This document shows, in pieces, positions 25,633-34,418 of a stretch of DNA of 64,000 nt. The DNA is from Streptacidiphilus sp. PB12-B1b. GTDB lineage: Bacteria > Actinomycetota > Actinomycetes > Streptomycetales > Streptomycetaceae. The notes under the pieces are model-generated. The model had not been told where the DNA came from, made no database searches, and was given only the letters and a program-made list of their open reading frames with translations. How positions within the stretch are numbered: the first letter of the stretch is position 1; every line of letters starts with the position of its first letter. The DNA lies in the NCBI RefSeq assembly GCF_014084125.1, contig NZ_CP048405.1, positions 4,650,001-4,714,000 of the forward strand, given 5' to 3'. Both the position numbers and the translations under genes were made by a program.

Positions 25633-27120
25633 ATGCTCACCGAACGACTCACCGCCGCGCTCGCGCACCGGGCGACCGGCGACGGCGGTTTCGACCCGCA
25701 CGCCGAGCTGGCCGGGGTGCTGTCCGGCATCGGCCTGCGGCCGCAGGACTGCGGGGGCTCGGTCACCTTCCGCGGCGCGGACCCGATCGTCCCCAGCGTG
25801 CTCCGGCTGGGCGCGGCGGCCGGGATCGCGCTGGTGGCCAAGTCCGTGGCCGTGGCCGCCCTGTGGCAGCAGCGCGGCGGCCCGGGCCAGGACGTCGGGA
25901 TGGACCTGCGGGTGGCGCCGCACCGGCTGTGCCCGTTCTACGAGCGCAAGTGGGAGCTGCTCGGCGGCTACCCGGCCGGTTCGGCGTCCAATCCCAGCCT
26001 GGCGCTGACGTTCATGTACCACCGCACCGGTGACGACCGCTGGGTGATGCCGTTCAACGCCTATCCCAAACTCAAGGTGGCCGCGCAGACCCTGCTCGGG
26101 GTGCCGGACGAGACGGGCGCGGTGGCGCGGGCCATCGGCCGCTGGAAGGCGGCGGAGCTGGAGCAGGCGGCGGCAGCGGCCGGGGTGGTGCTGCCGATGC
26201 TGCGCACCACCGAGGAGTTACTCGCCGAGGACCACTACCGCGAGGTGCTGGCCGGGCTGCCGCTGGTGGAGGTGGTCCGGATCGGCGACAGCGAGCCGGA
26301 GCCGTTCCGGCCGGGGGCGGCGGCGCCGCTGGACGGCATACGCGCCCTCGGCATGGGCCATGTGATCGCCGGGGCGGGCGCCGGGCGGGCGCTGGCGCTG
26401 CACGGCGCGGACGTGCTCAACCTGTGGCGGCCGGACGAGCTGGAGCACGACGTCACCTACATCAGCGCCAACGTCGGCCTGCGTTCCGCGCTGCTGGACC
26501 CGACCGGGGCCGAGGAGTCGGGCCGGCTGCGCGAGCTGCTCGGCGGGGCCGACGTGTTCTTCGCCAACCGGCGGCCCGGCTACCTGGACCGGATCGGCCT
26601 GTCCGCGCAGGCGGCGGCCGACGTCCGGCCCGGCATCGTGCACGCCACGGTGTCGCTCAACGGTGAGACCGGGCCGTGGGCCGACCGCATCGGCTTCGAC
26701 CAGACCGCCGGCTGCCTGACCGGGATGATGCTGCTGGAGGGCGCGGAAGGCCTGCCCGGGCTGCCGCCGACGATGGTGGTGAACGACTACATCGTCGCCT
26801 GGCTGCTCACCGCGGGGATCGTGCAGGCGCTGCGGCGCCGGGCGGTCGAGGGCGGCAGCTACCGAGTGCACGTGTCGCTGACCCGGGCCGCGTTGTGGAT
26901 CATCGGCCTGGGCCTGTTCGACCGGGAGTACGCCCACGGCGTCGCGGGCAGCGGCGGCGACCACGCCTACCCGGACCCGGAGACGTTCACCGCGCGCACG
27001 CCGCTGGGTGTGTACCAGGGGGTGACCGACCAGGTGCGGATGTCGCAGACGCCGGGCGCCTACCGCCAGGTGCTGCTGCCGCGCGGCTCCTGCCCGGCCG
27101 AGTGGCTGCCCCGGGACTGA
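25633..27120 (+). CDS. CaiB/BaiF family (class III) CoA-transferase with a TTA codon
   Basis: 495 residues from the ATG, with AGGAGGA about 10 bases upstream. Class III CoA-transferase features are spread over two regions: a first part with SVAVAALWQQRGGPGQDVGM (about 75-94) and the second with DGIRALGMGHVIAGAGAGRA, ALHGADVLNLWRP and SLNGETGPWADRIGFDQTAG. The enzyme should move CoA between carboxylic acids through an aspartyl-CoA intermediate; the substrate is unknown. Leucine 196 is encoded by TTA (26218-26220), implying bldA-dependent translation. It has no pathway neighbours and could serve a secondary or lipid pathway. Confidence 0.82.
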   Translation: MLTERLTAALAHRATGDGGFDPHAELAGVLSGIGLRPQDCGGSVTFRGADPIVPSVLRLGAAAGIALVAKSVAVAALWQQRGGPGQDVGMDLRVAPHRLCPFYERKWELLGGYPAGSASNPSLALTFMYHRTGDDRWVMPFNAYPKLKVAAQTLLGVPDETGAVARAIGRWKAAELEQAAAAAGVVLPMLRTTEELLAEDHYREVLAGLPLVEVVRIGDSEPEPFRPGAAAPLDGIRALGMGHVIAGAGAGRALALHGADVLNLWRPDELEHDVTYISANVGLRSALLDPTGAEESGRLRELLGGADVFFANRRPGYLDRIGLSAQAAADVRPGIVHATVSLNGETGPWADRIGFDQTAGCLTGMMLLEGAEGLPGLPPTMVVNDYIVAWLLTAGIVQALRRRAVEGGSYRVHVSLTRAALWIIGLGLFDREYAHGVAGSGGDHAYPDPETFTARTPLGVYQGVTDQVRMSQTPGAYRQVLLPRGSCPAEWLPRD

Positions 27121-27155
27121 CCGCCGGCCCCGGCGCCGGGGCGCCCGGCCGCCAC

Positions 27156-28301
27156 TCAGGCCGTGGCGGCAAGGGCGGCCAGGTACGGGACCAGCTCGGC
27201 CGGGGTCGGCATGCCCGCGATCTCCTCCCTCACCTCGGCGGCGGCAGCCCGCATCGCCGCGTCGAAGAGGACGTGCTCCAGCAGCTCGGCGCTGACCTCG
27301 GCATAGCTGCTGCGCAGGCCCACGCCCCGGCCGGCCACGGCGTCGGCGTTGGTGCCGCTCTCCGAGACGCTGGGCAGCACCAGCTGCGGCAGGCCCGCCT
27401 CCATGGACGCCAGCGAGCTGCCCGAGCCGCCGTGGTGCACCGAGGCCGCGCAGGTGCGCAGCAGGGCGTTCCAGGGCAGCCAGTCCGAGCCGCCGACGGC
27501 CCGGACGTTCGGTGGCAGCTCGCCGAGCTGGGCCAGGTCGGTGTTGCCCTGGGCGAGGACGAACTCCGCGTCGACCTTGCTCATCGCCTCGACCACCGGA
27601 CGGAAGTGGTCGGCGTCCAGCAGGTGCGGCAGGAAGGTGCCCAGCGTGACCGCGACCCGGGGCCGGTCCGGCCGCTGCCGCAGCCACGGCGGCAGCGTGC
27701 CGCCGCCGCTGAAGGAGACCGGCCGCAGCAGTCGCCCGTCGGTGGCGGTGACCGTGCTCGGCGGGGCGATGTCGAGGACCGGGACGTCGGCGGCGGCGGG
27801 GGCGGCGGCGCCGTGCCGGGCGAAGGCCGCGGAGAGCTCCTCGAGCATGGTGGCGCGCAGCGCGGAGTTCCGTCCGAAGCCGAGGTTGTGCTGGACGGCC
27901 GGGACACCCAGGGCTGCTGCCGCGACCACCCCGGCCGTCGCCAGCGGTTCGAAGACCACCAGCTCGGCCTGCCACTCCCGGCCGTGCTCCACCAGACTGT
28001 CCGCCACCAGGTCGTTGACGTGCGCGTACAGGCGGACGAAGGCGTCCCGGTCCGCGGTGGCGCTGTCGGTGACGCGTTGCAGCAGCTCGGGGCGGCGGGC
28101 CCCGGCGACGGCCAGCAGTTCGTGCGGGGCGTCGAGCTCGGGGGCGATGTTGACCAGCGGCAGGCCGGCCCGGGTGATCGGTTCGGCGCCGTTGTACGAG
28201 GCGAACAGCACGTCGTGGCCGGCGCCGCGCAGCGCCCAGGCCAGTGGGACCATCGGGAACAGGTGTCCGACGGCCGGAGCACCGGTGAACAGGACCCGCA
28301 T
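27156..28301 (-). CDS. Glycosyltransferase of the antibiotic GT1 family (DesVII/EryCIII type)
   Basis: 381 residues. The N-terminal acceptor domain begins MRVLFTGAPAVGHLFPMVPL. The C-terminal nucleotide-sugar domain has the family signature VHHGGSGSSLASMEAGLPQL (about 285-305) with the conserved His-His-Gly-Gly. The family transfers deoxysugars from TDP to macrolide and other aglycones. It follows a sugar C-methyltransferase gene by 40 bases on the same strand, so both are likely in one operon. No aglycone synthase or TDP-hexose genes lie in the window. Confidence 0.88.
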   Translation of the reverse strand: MRVLFTGAPAVGHLFPMVPLAWALRGAGHDVLFASYNGAEPITRAGLPLVNIAPELDAPHELLAVAGARRPELLQRVTDSATADRDAFVRLYAHVNDLVADSLVEHGREWQAELVVFEPLATAGVVAAAALGVPAVQHNLGFGRNSALRATMLEELSAAFARHGAAAPAAADVPVLDIAPPSTVTATDGRLLRPVSFSGGGTLPPWLRQRPDRPRVAVTLGTFLPHLLDADHFRPVVEAMSKVDAEFVLAQGNTDLAQLGELPPNVRAVGGSDWLPWNALLRTCAASVHHGGSGSSLASMEAGLPQLVLPSVSESGTNADAVAGRGVGLRSSYAEVSAELLEHVLFDAAMRAAAAEVREEIAGMPTPAELVPYLAALAATA

Positions 28302-28341
28302 CAGGACCTCCAGGGGGGTGGGGACGGGCGTGGGCGGCGGG

Positions 28342-29589
28342 TCAGACGAGGTGGACCTGCGGGATGTAGAGGATCCACTGCCCGCCCGACTCCGTGAAGC
28401 CGCGCTCCTTCGCCATGATCTCCTCGGCGTGGTTCCAGGCGAACAGCAGCGCGTAGTCCGGGTACGCCTCCCGGAAGACCTGCGGGGAGCGGATCGGGAT
28501 GTGCGTCCCCGGGGTCAACATGCCTTGTTTGGCGGGGGTGTTGTCGATCACGCAGGAGACCAGGTCCGGTCCGATGCCGCAGTAGTTGGCGACGGTGGTG
28601 CTCTTGCCGGTGGCGCCGTAGGCCATCACGGTCCGGCCCTGGTCGCGCAATGTCCGCAGCAGGGTGAGGAGTTCGTCCCGGGTGCGCTGCATGCGCCGCT
28701 CGAACTGGGCCAGCACCTCGGGCCGGTGCAGCCCGGCGGCCTCCTCGGCGGCGATCATCTCCGCGACGGCGGGGCCCGGTCGGCGGCTCCCGGCGAAGGT
28801 GAGGGTGTAGCGGACCTCCCCGCCGTGCACCCCGAGGTGTTCCACGTCGACCAGTTCGAAGCCGTAGCGGCGGGCCATGGCGCGGGCGGAGCGGGCGGTG
28901 AAGAAGTAGAAGTGCTCGTCGTAGATCTGGTCGAACGACGTGCGCTCCATGATGTCGCCCAGGTACGGGTCCTCGAACACGAACACGCCGTCGGGCTTGA
29001 GCAGGGCGGTGATGCCCTCGAACACCGAGTCCAGGTAGGGCAGGTGGGAGAAGGTGTTGGCGGAGAAGATGACGTCCGCCTGGCCCTCGGCGGCCGCGAT
29101 CTCCACGGCGCTGGACTTCTCGAAGAAGTCGTTGAGGTGGCGGACCCCCTTGGCGGCCGCCACCTCGCACACCCGCCGGGAGGGGTCCACGCCGAGGTGC
29201 CTGACCCCGGCCGCGCGGACGGTGTCCAGCATGATGCCGTCGTTGGAGCCGATCTCGACCACGAAGGCGTCCGGGCCGGTCAGCTCCCGTTCGAGGAACC
29301 GCCGGGCCACGGCCGCGAAGTGGCCTGCCATGACGGCGGATCCGGAGGAGTAGAAGGGGTAGTCGTCCCGGAACATCAGGCCCCGGGGCACCTCTTCGAC
29401 GAGCTGCACCAGCGTGCAGTTCTCGCACATGCCGAGCGCCAGCCGGTAGAGGAACTCCTCTCGCCGGTCGTCGCCGGGTGCCACCAGGGCGTTGGCGAGG
29501 GCCTGCGACCCGAAGTCCACGCACACGCGCAGACGTCCGTCGCAGACCCGGCAGCAGGGTGCGTTGAGTCCGGAATTCCCCTTGGCCAT
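28342..29589 (-). CDS. Deoxysugar C-methyltransferase (TylCIII/EvaC type)
   Basis: 415 residues from ATG (MAKGNSGLNAPCCRVCDG). An N-terminal zinc-binding module (CxxC and CENC, about residues 12-65) is followed by the SAM-binding domain with VVEIGSNDGIML (about 109-120) and GVDPSRRV. A C-terminal Rossmann-like domain has VMAYGATGKSTTVANYCG. This three-part layout is diagnostic of NDP-4-keto-6-deoxyhexose 3-C-methyltransferases that make branched sugars such as mycarose or vancosamine. It lies directly upstream of a glycosyltransferase gene. GAAGGGAACC precedes the start. Confidence 0.9.
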   Translation of the reverse strand: MAKGNSGLNAPCCRVCDGRLRVCVDFGSQALANALVAPGDDRREEFLYRLALGMCENCTLVQLVEEVPRGLMFRDDYPFYSSGSAVMAGHFAAVARRFLERELTGPDAFVVEIGSNDGIMLDTVRAAGVRHLGVDPSRRVCEVAAAKGVRHLNDFFEKSSAVEIAAAEGQADVIFSANTFSHLPYLDSVFEGITALLKPDGVFVFEDPYLGDIMERTSFDQIYDEHFYFFTARSARAMARRYGFELVDVEHLGVHGGEVRYTLTFAGSRRPGPAVAEMIAAEEAAGLHRPEVLAQFERRMQRTRDELLTLLRTLRDQGRTVMAYGATGKSTTVANYCGIGPDLVSCVIDNTPAKQGMLTPGTHIPIRSPQVFREAYPDYALLFAWNHAEEIMAKERGFTESGGQWILYIPQVHLV

Positions 29590-29755
29590 GACGGTTCCCT
29601 TCGGAGGAACGAGAGCGGCCCTGCGCCGCGCCCGAATACGCGCAGCACTCACCACGTCCGGCCATCATGGGTTTCCGGCATAGCGTTCCGATCGCCCCGG
29701 ACGCGACATCCGGGCAAGGATTTTGACGGAACGTCAGTTCTATTTCCGGTGCCGT

Positions 29756-30403
29756 TCAGGCGCGCGTGGGCAGCACCATCAGCCCGGCCCCGGTGATCCA
29801 TGGGAACCGCTGTTCGAGCGGTATCTCCACCCGTTCGGCCACCGGCTGCCTGCGGACGCGACCGGCCTGCGGGCCGTCCAGGTCCAGGGCCTCGGCGCAG
29901 TGCCCGCGCCGCATCAGCCCGACCCGCTGCGACTCGCGGTAGGCGCAGGCCGCCGTGTGCGCGGGGTGCTGGTCGAAGGCGTCGGGGTAGCTGTCCGGCG
30001 GCGTGCCGCCGTCGCCGGGCAGAGGCTCGGGGCCCGCGGCGAGGAAGGCGCCCAGGTCGGCCAGGGTGCGGATCTCGGCCAGCGGCACCGGGGCGGCGCA
30101 GAGCGGGCAGGGTTCGAGCAGGAAGAACGACTCGTCGTCGTAGAACGGGTCCAGGTAGGTGAAGGTGTAGCGGCGCAGCGGGTCGTCCGGGTCGGTGGCG
30201 TGCAGGGTCAGCGGTTCCAGCGGCAGCGAGCGGCGGGCCCGGGTGCGGTCCGGGCGCACCCGGTGCGGTCCGACGCCCAGCAGCTCCGCCAACTGCCCGA
30301 CGACGCGGGCGATGTCGGCGTCGGCGTCGGCCGCGGTCGCCTGGTAGTCGAGGTGCTGCTGCGCGACCCGGTGTGCGGCGACGGCGCGTTCGGCGATGCT
30401 CAC
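29756..30403 (-). CDS. Hypothetical protein with a CPLC motif
   Basis: 215 residues, GTG start with AAGGAGAG eight bases upstream. A helical N-terminal 60 residues is followed by a conserved-looking core, YTFTYLDPFYDDESFFLLEP, and a CPLC cysteine pair near 100, with a later CAYRE and HCAEALD that could complete a metal site. I know similar uncharacterised actinobacterial proteins but no function. It is co-oriented with the GH27 gene upstream (150-base gap). Confidence 0.7.
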   Translation of the reverse strand: MSIAERAVAAHRVAQQHLDYQATAADADADIARVVGQLAELLGVGPHRVRPDRTRARRSLPLEPLTLHATDPDDPLRRYTFTYLDPFYDDESFFLLEPCPLCAAPVPLAEIRTLADLGAFLAAGPEPLPGDGGTPPDSYPDAFDQHPAHTAACAYRESQRVGLMRRGHCAEALDLDGPQAGRVRRQPVAERVEIPLEQRFPWITGAGLMVLPTRA

Positions 30404-30550
30404 GGTGGTGCTCTCCTTGCGGGACGGTTCGGTTCTGCCGGGGCGGCCGGGAACGGGCCCGGCGTCCCCGGGCCCGCGCTGGGACGCGGACCCGGGGACG
30501 CTCGGGCGCGGTGGCCCCGGTGGGGGTGGGGCCGGTGCGGCCCCACCCGC

Positions 30551-32260
30551 CTACTGCGGCAGCGACCAGGTCTGGTTGGCCTGGTTGGCGCCGCAGGGCC
30601 AGATCTCCAGCCGGGTGCCGTCGGCATCGCTGCCGCCGGTGGCGTCCAGGCAGTAGCCGGAGTGCGGGTTGGTCAGGGTGCCGCTCTGGGCGTAGGTCCA
30701 CTGCTGCCCGGCCGAGCCGGTGCAGCTGCTGAGGTCCACGTCGGTGCCGGACGCGGTGGCCGCACCGGGGACGTCCAGGCACTTGCCCAGGACCCGCACG
30801 GTGCCGTCGCCCGGCAGCGTCCACTGCTGGTTGGCGTTGCCGGTGCAGCCGTACAGGATGATCGGGTTGCCGTTGGCGGTGCCGCTGCCGGAGTCGTCCA
30901 CGCACTGGCCGCCGGCGCCGGTGATCTGGCCGAGGTCGGTGGTCGCGCCGCAGCCGGCGCCGGGCTTCAGCCGGTAGATGGCGGTGCCGTGGGCGGGGAT
31001 CTGCGCGGTGATGGTTCCGCTGGTGCTGCTGGTGGTCCCGGCCCACAGGTCCGTCGCGGAGTAGCTGCAGCCGGAGCCGCCGGTGAAGCCGACGGCGGCG
31101 GCGCTGGTGGAGGCGGTGACGGCGGAGCTGCCCCGGTTGAGGATGGCCACGGCGCGGTCGCCGTTGGCGAGCGGCCTGGTCAGCACGTCCAGCGAGCCGT
31201 TCTGCGAGACGACGTAGCCGGGCGAGCCGAGCGCGTCCTGGTCCACGGCGATGACCCCGGTGTTGCCGAGGGCGGCAATCGAGGCGGCGGACAGGCTGCT
31301 GACGTTGTCGCTCATGATCATCGGCGAGCCCATCATGGCCCACAGCGCGATCTGGCTCTGCGACTCGGCGGCGGTCAGCCCGGAGTCCCCGGCGATCAGG
31401 AAGTCCGGGTCGTTCCAGTTGCCCGGGCTCTCGTAGCGGTGGATGGGGTTGTTGTAGCCGTAGTTGTTCAGCACGCTGTTCCAGCGGCTGGTGCTCGGCG
31501 AGGAGGAGTCGTAGGTCTGGATGTCGGAGCCCTCGCGCCACAGCTGGCCGTACTGGCCGACCCAGCCGAGCACGGTGTCCCAGTCGGTGGTGCCCTGGAA
31601 GTAGGCCGGGGCCGACTCGGAGAAGACCATGTCGCGGCCGGACGCCTTCATCGCCTGCGACATCTGCGCGTAGGCGGACTGGTAGGTCTGCTCCTCGGTC
31701 TGCCCGCTGACGGTCGGCAGGTTGCAGCCGTCGAGCTTGACGTAGTCCACGCCCCAGGAGGCGAACAGGTCCGCGTCCTGCGTCCAGTGGTTCCAACTGC
31801 CCGCGTAGCCGCCGCAGGTGCTCGTCCCGGCGTCCTCGTAGATGCCGAACTTCAGGCCCATGGCGTGCAGTTGCGCGCCGACGTAGGCCATGCCGTCCGG
31901 GAAGAGGGTGGGGTTGGCCACCAGCTTGCCGGAGGAGTCGCGGCCGGTCTCCATCCAGCAGTCGTCGATGGTGACGGTGTTGTAGCCCTTGGCGGCCAGC
32001 CCGGAGGAGACCAGCGCCTGCGCGTTCTGCAGGATGGTGGCTTCGTTGTAGCCGCACTGGTAGTGCGCCCAGTCGTTCCAGCCCATCGGCGGGGTCAGCG
32101 CCAGTTGCGCGCCGTCGCCCGAGGTGGCGGTGGTGGAGGCCGAGGCGGCGGGCGCGGCTGCGGCGCCCCCGGCGACCACGGCCAGCGTCAGTGCGGCGGC
32201 GGAGGCCGCGGTGACCAGCGGCCGCAGCCGCGCTCTGCCCCGATCACGTACGGAAGACAT
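30551..32260 (-). CDS. Secreted alpha-galactosidase (GH27) with ricin-type lectin domain
   Basis: 569 residues from the ATG at the end of the leader (MSSVRDRGRARLRPLV). Signal peptide of about 45 residues ending ASAS. The GH27 domain starts LTPPMGWNDWAHYQCGYNE. The nucleophile lies in GVDYVKLDGC and the acid/base in NDPDFLIAGDSG, followed by a C-terminal beta domain. The last 130 residues form a three-repeat RicinB lectin (QQW, GQQW and NQTW motifs). The enzyme should release alpha-galactose, or beta-L-arabinopyranose, from plant polymers outside the cell. A minus-strand promoter candidate lies at 32372-32400. Confidence 0.93.
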   Translation of the reverse strand: MSSVRDRGRARLRPLVTAASAAALTLAVVAGGAAAAPAASASTTATSGDGAQLALTPPMGWNDWAHYQCGYNEATILQNAQALVSSGLAAKGYNTVTIDDCWMETGRDSSGKLVANPTLFPDGMAYVGAQLHAMGLKFGIYEDAGTSTCGGYAGSWNHWTQDADLFASWGVDYVKLDGCNLPTVSGQTEEQTYQSAYAQMSQAMKASGRDMVFSESAPAYFQGTTDWDTVLGWVGQYGQLWREGSDIQTYDSSSPSTSRWNSVLNNYGYNNPIHRYESPGNWNDPDFLIAGDSGLTAAESQSQIALWAMMGSPMIMSDNVSSLSAASIAALGNTGVIAVDQDALGSPGYVVSQNGSLDVLTRPLANGDRAVAILNRGSSAVTASTSAAAVGFTGGSGCSYSATDLWAGTTSSTSGTITAQIPAHGTAIYRLKPGAGCGATTDLGQITGAGGQCVDDSGSGTANGNPIILYGCTGNANQQWTLPGDGTVRVLGKCLDVPGAATASGTDVDLSSCTGSAGQQWTYAQSGTLTNPHSGYCLDATGGSDADGTRLEIWPCGANQANQTWSLPQ

Positions 32261-32371
32261 CGTGGGGTTCCTCTCGACCTGCGAAGAAGGAGAGTGGGCG
32301 GACAGGAGGCGGCGCACGCACAACAGGCGCGCGGGTCGGCGCGCAGAACGGGACAGCAGTGGACCTGCCAG

Positions 32372-32400
32372 ACAATAGATGCGCAGGACTGAGCGAACAA
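32372..32400 (-). promoter_or_regulatory. Candidate promoter of the GH27 gene
   Basis: On the minus strand, TTGTTC (32400-32395) and TATTGT (32377-32372) are 17 bases apart, about 110 bases upstream of the start. An 8-bp palindrome TTGCGCAA (32420-32427) just upstream is a candidate operator. Confidence 0.4.
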
Positions 32401-32610
32401 GGGGTTCTATTGAGTAAACTTGCGCAATGTTGGACTTGATCACGCAGTAATGAGCATTCATGCAGGCGGGGCGCAGGACGGCCGACACGCCGGAACGGGG
32501 ACCGTCGGAGCCGGTCGGGCCCGCGGCGCCCGCCCGCACCGCACCGGTCGGCGCACACCAGGTGTCCCCTACACCGGAATTCCCGCACCGACCGGCCGAA
32601 AATCTCCCCC

Positions 32611-32638
32611 TTGGCTGAAAGCAGCCCGGGAGTATGCT
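32611..32638 (+). promoter_or_regulatory. Candidate promoter of the SpoIIE-type phosphatase gene
   Basis: TTGGCT (32611-32616), 16 bases, TATGCT (32633-32638). Transcription would give a leader of about 200 bases before the start codon. The rest of the 585-base divergent region (32261-32845) shows no gene. Confidence 0.4.
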
Positions 32639-32845
32639 CTGGGGGTGGGCACCGCGGACTCCTTCGGTCGGAGCCACGCGCGTGCGTCACGTCGGCACTC
32701 GGGCCGCCGCCATCCTGCGCTCAGCAGCGCACGTCGATGGAATCGGCGACAGTCTCGGCCGCTTCTCCCCCGCGGACTCGCCGCAGGTGGGAGCCGGACG
32801 GGTACGCGGTTCGGTGGCCCGGACACCGAAAGTGAGCCATACAGT

Positions 32846-34351
32846 ATGGATATCGCTTCGCAAGCGCTGTCCTCCGTGCGCGACAACCCCTATAGCTTCC
32901 TGCAGCGGGCGCTACCGACCCTGCTCCTCCTGGTGTCCGCCGTCGGCCTGGTCATCGCCAACCCCACCGGCCACTACAGCCTGGTGCTGGCCGTCATCCC
33001 GCTGCTCGCCGCCGCCGTCCACGGCGTCCACGGCACGGCGGTGGTCGGCACCCTGACCGTGACCACCTATCTGGCCCTGCGCCACGAGCTGGCCGAGACC
33101 GGCACCACCGTCTGGCTGCTCAAGCTGGCCTTCATCGTGGTCGTCGCCTGCGTCGGCCTGCTGCTGGCCCAGGCCCGGGTGCGGGAGCGGCTGCTGGCGC
33201 ACAGCCGGCACCTGGCCCTGAGCCTGCAGCACGGACTGCTGCCGCAGGAGCTGCCGCAGACCAGCGCGGTCGAGGTCTGCTACCGCTACGTCCCCGCGGA
33301 CACCAAGGCCGGCGTCGGCGGGGACTGGTTCGACGTGATCCAGCTGTCCGGCGCCCGGGTGGCCCTGGTCATCGGGGACGTCACAGGCCACGGCATCCAC
33401 GCCGCCGCCACGATGGGCCGGTTGCGCACCGCCGTGCACACCCTCGCCGACCTGGACCTCGCCCCGGACGAGCTGCTCTCCCGGATGGACGACCTGGTGG
33501 TCCGCCTCGGCGACCGCGAGAAGGACCGCGAGCCCGGCGCCACCTGCCTCTACCTGGTCTACGATCCCGTCTCCCGGGTCTGCAGCATGGCCGCGGCGGG
33601 CCACACGCCGCCCGCCTTCGTCCGGCCCGACGGCAGCGTCGAGTTCCCGCAGCTCCCGGAGCACCCGCCGCTCGGCGTGGGCGGCATGCCGTTCGAGAGC
33701 ACCGAGCTCACCCTCCCCGAGGGCACCGTCATCGCGCTCTACACCGACGGCCTGCTGGACCTGCGCCGCCGCCACGCCGACGACGCACTCGGCCGCCTGG
33801 CCGAGGCGCTCACCCCCGGCGGCCACCCGCTGGACGAGATCTGCGACCGGATCTGCGCCGACGCCCGGCACCGTGCCGACGACGACGTCGCCCTGCTGCT
33901 GGCCCGCACCCGCGCCGTGGCCGACACCGAGATCGCCGCCTGGCAGTACCCGGCGGACCCGCGGTCAGTGGGCGAGGCCCGCGCGGCCGTCGGCCGCCAG
34001 CTGAGCGCCTGGGGCCTGGACGAGCAGGTGTTCCCCACCGAGTTGGCCGTGAGCGAGCTGGTCACCAACGCCATCCGCTACGCCTCCGCGCCGATAGCGC
34101 TGCGGCTGATCCGGGACCGGGCGCTGATCTGCGAGGTCTCCGACGGCAGCAGCACCTCCCCGCACCTGCACCACGCCCAGCTGATGGACGAGGGCGGTCG
34201 CGGCCTGTACCTGGTCAGCCGGATCGCGGACCGCTGGGGCACGCGCTACAGCGGCGCGGGCAAGACCATCTGGCTGGAACAGGCGCTGCCCGCCGCCCGG
34301 GCGGCCCGCGCCCCCGCCGCCCCCGAGGCGGTTCCCTCGGCGGCGGCCTGA
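32846..34351 (+). CDS. Membrane-bound PP2C/SpoIIE phosphatase fused to an anti-sigma-type ATPase domain
   Basis: 501 residues from ATG (MDIASQALSSVRDNPYSFL). Two to four N-terminal membrane segments (about 20-110) are followed by a SpoIIE domain: YVPADTKAGVGGDWFDVIQL, VIGDVTGHGIHAAATMGRL and ALYTDGLLDLR, with its metal aspartates. A C-terminal HATPase_c_2 domain follows (ELAVSELVTNAIRYA, EGGRGLYLVSRIADR). Such proteins dephosphorylate an anti-sigma-factor antagonist and may also phosphorylate it, controlling an alternative sigma factor in Streptomyces. No sigma factor or antagonist gene lies close, so the partner is unknown. Confidence 0.88.
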   Translation: MDIASQALSSVRDNPYSFLQRALPTLLLLVSAVGLVIANPTGHYSLVLAVIPLLAAAVHGVHGTAVVGTLTVTTYLALRHELAETGTTVWLLKLAFIVVVACVGLLLAQARVRERLLAHSRHLALSLQHGLLPQELPQTSAVEVCYRYVPADTKAGVGGDWFDVIQLSGARVALVIGDVTGHGIHAAATMGRLRTAVHTLADLDLAPDELLSRMDDLVVRLGDREKDREPGATCLYLVYDPVSRVCSMAAAGHTPPAFVRPDGSVEFPQLPEHPPLGVGGMPFESTELTLPEGTVIALYTDGLLDLRRRHADDALGRLAEALTPGGHPLDEICDRICADARHRADDDVALLLARTRAVADTEIAAWQYPADPRSVGEARAAVGRQLSAWGLDEQVFPTELAVSELVTNAIRYASAPIALRLIRDRALICEVSDGSSTSPHLHHAQLMDEGGRGLYLVSRIADRWGTRYSGAGKTIWLEQALPAARAARAPAAPEAVPSAAA

Positions 34352-34362
34352 CCGCAAGCGAA

Positions 34363-34379
34363 CGGCCCCGCCGGGGCCG
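34363..34379. terminator. Terminator hairpin between convergent genes
   Basis: CGGCCCC-gcc-GGGGCCG is a perfect 7-bp stem between the phosphatase stop and the GH64 stop. It can serve both strands. Confidence 0.6.
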
Positions 34380-34418
34380 ACGGGGCCGCGCCTCCTGCCG
34401 CTGCTGCGGTCAGTGCGG

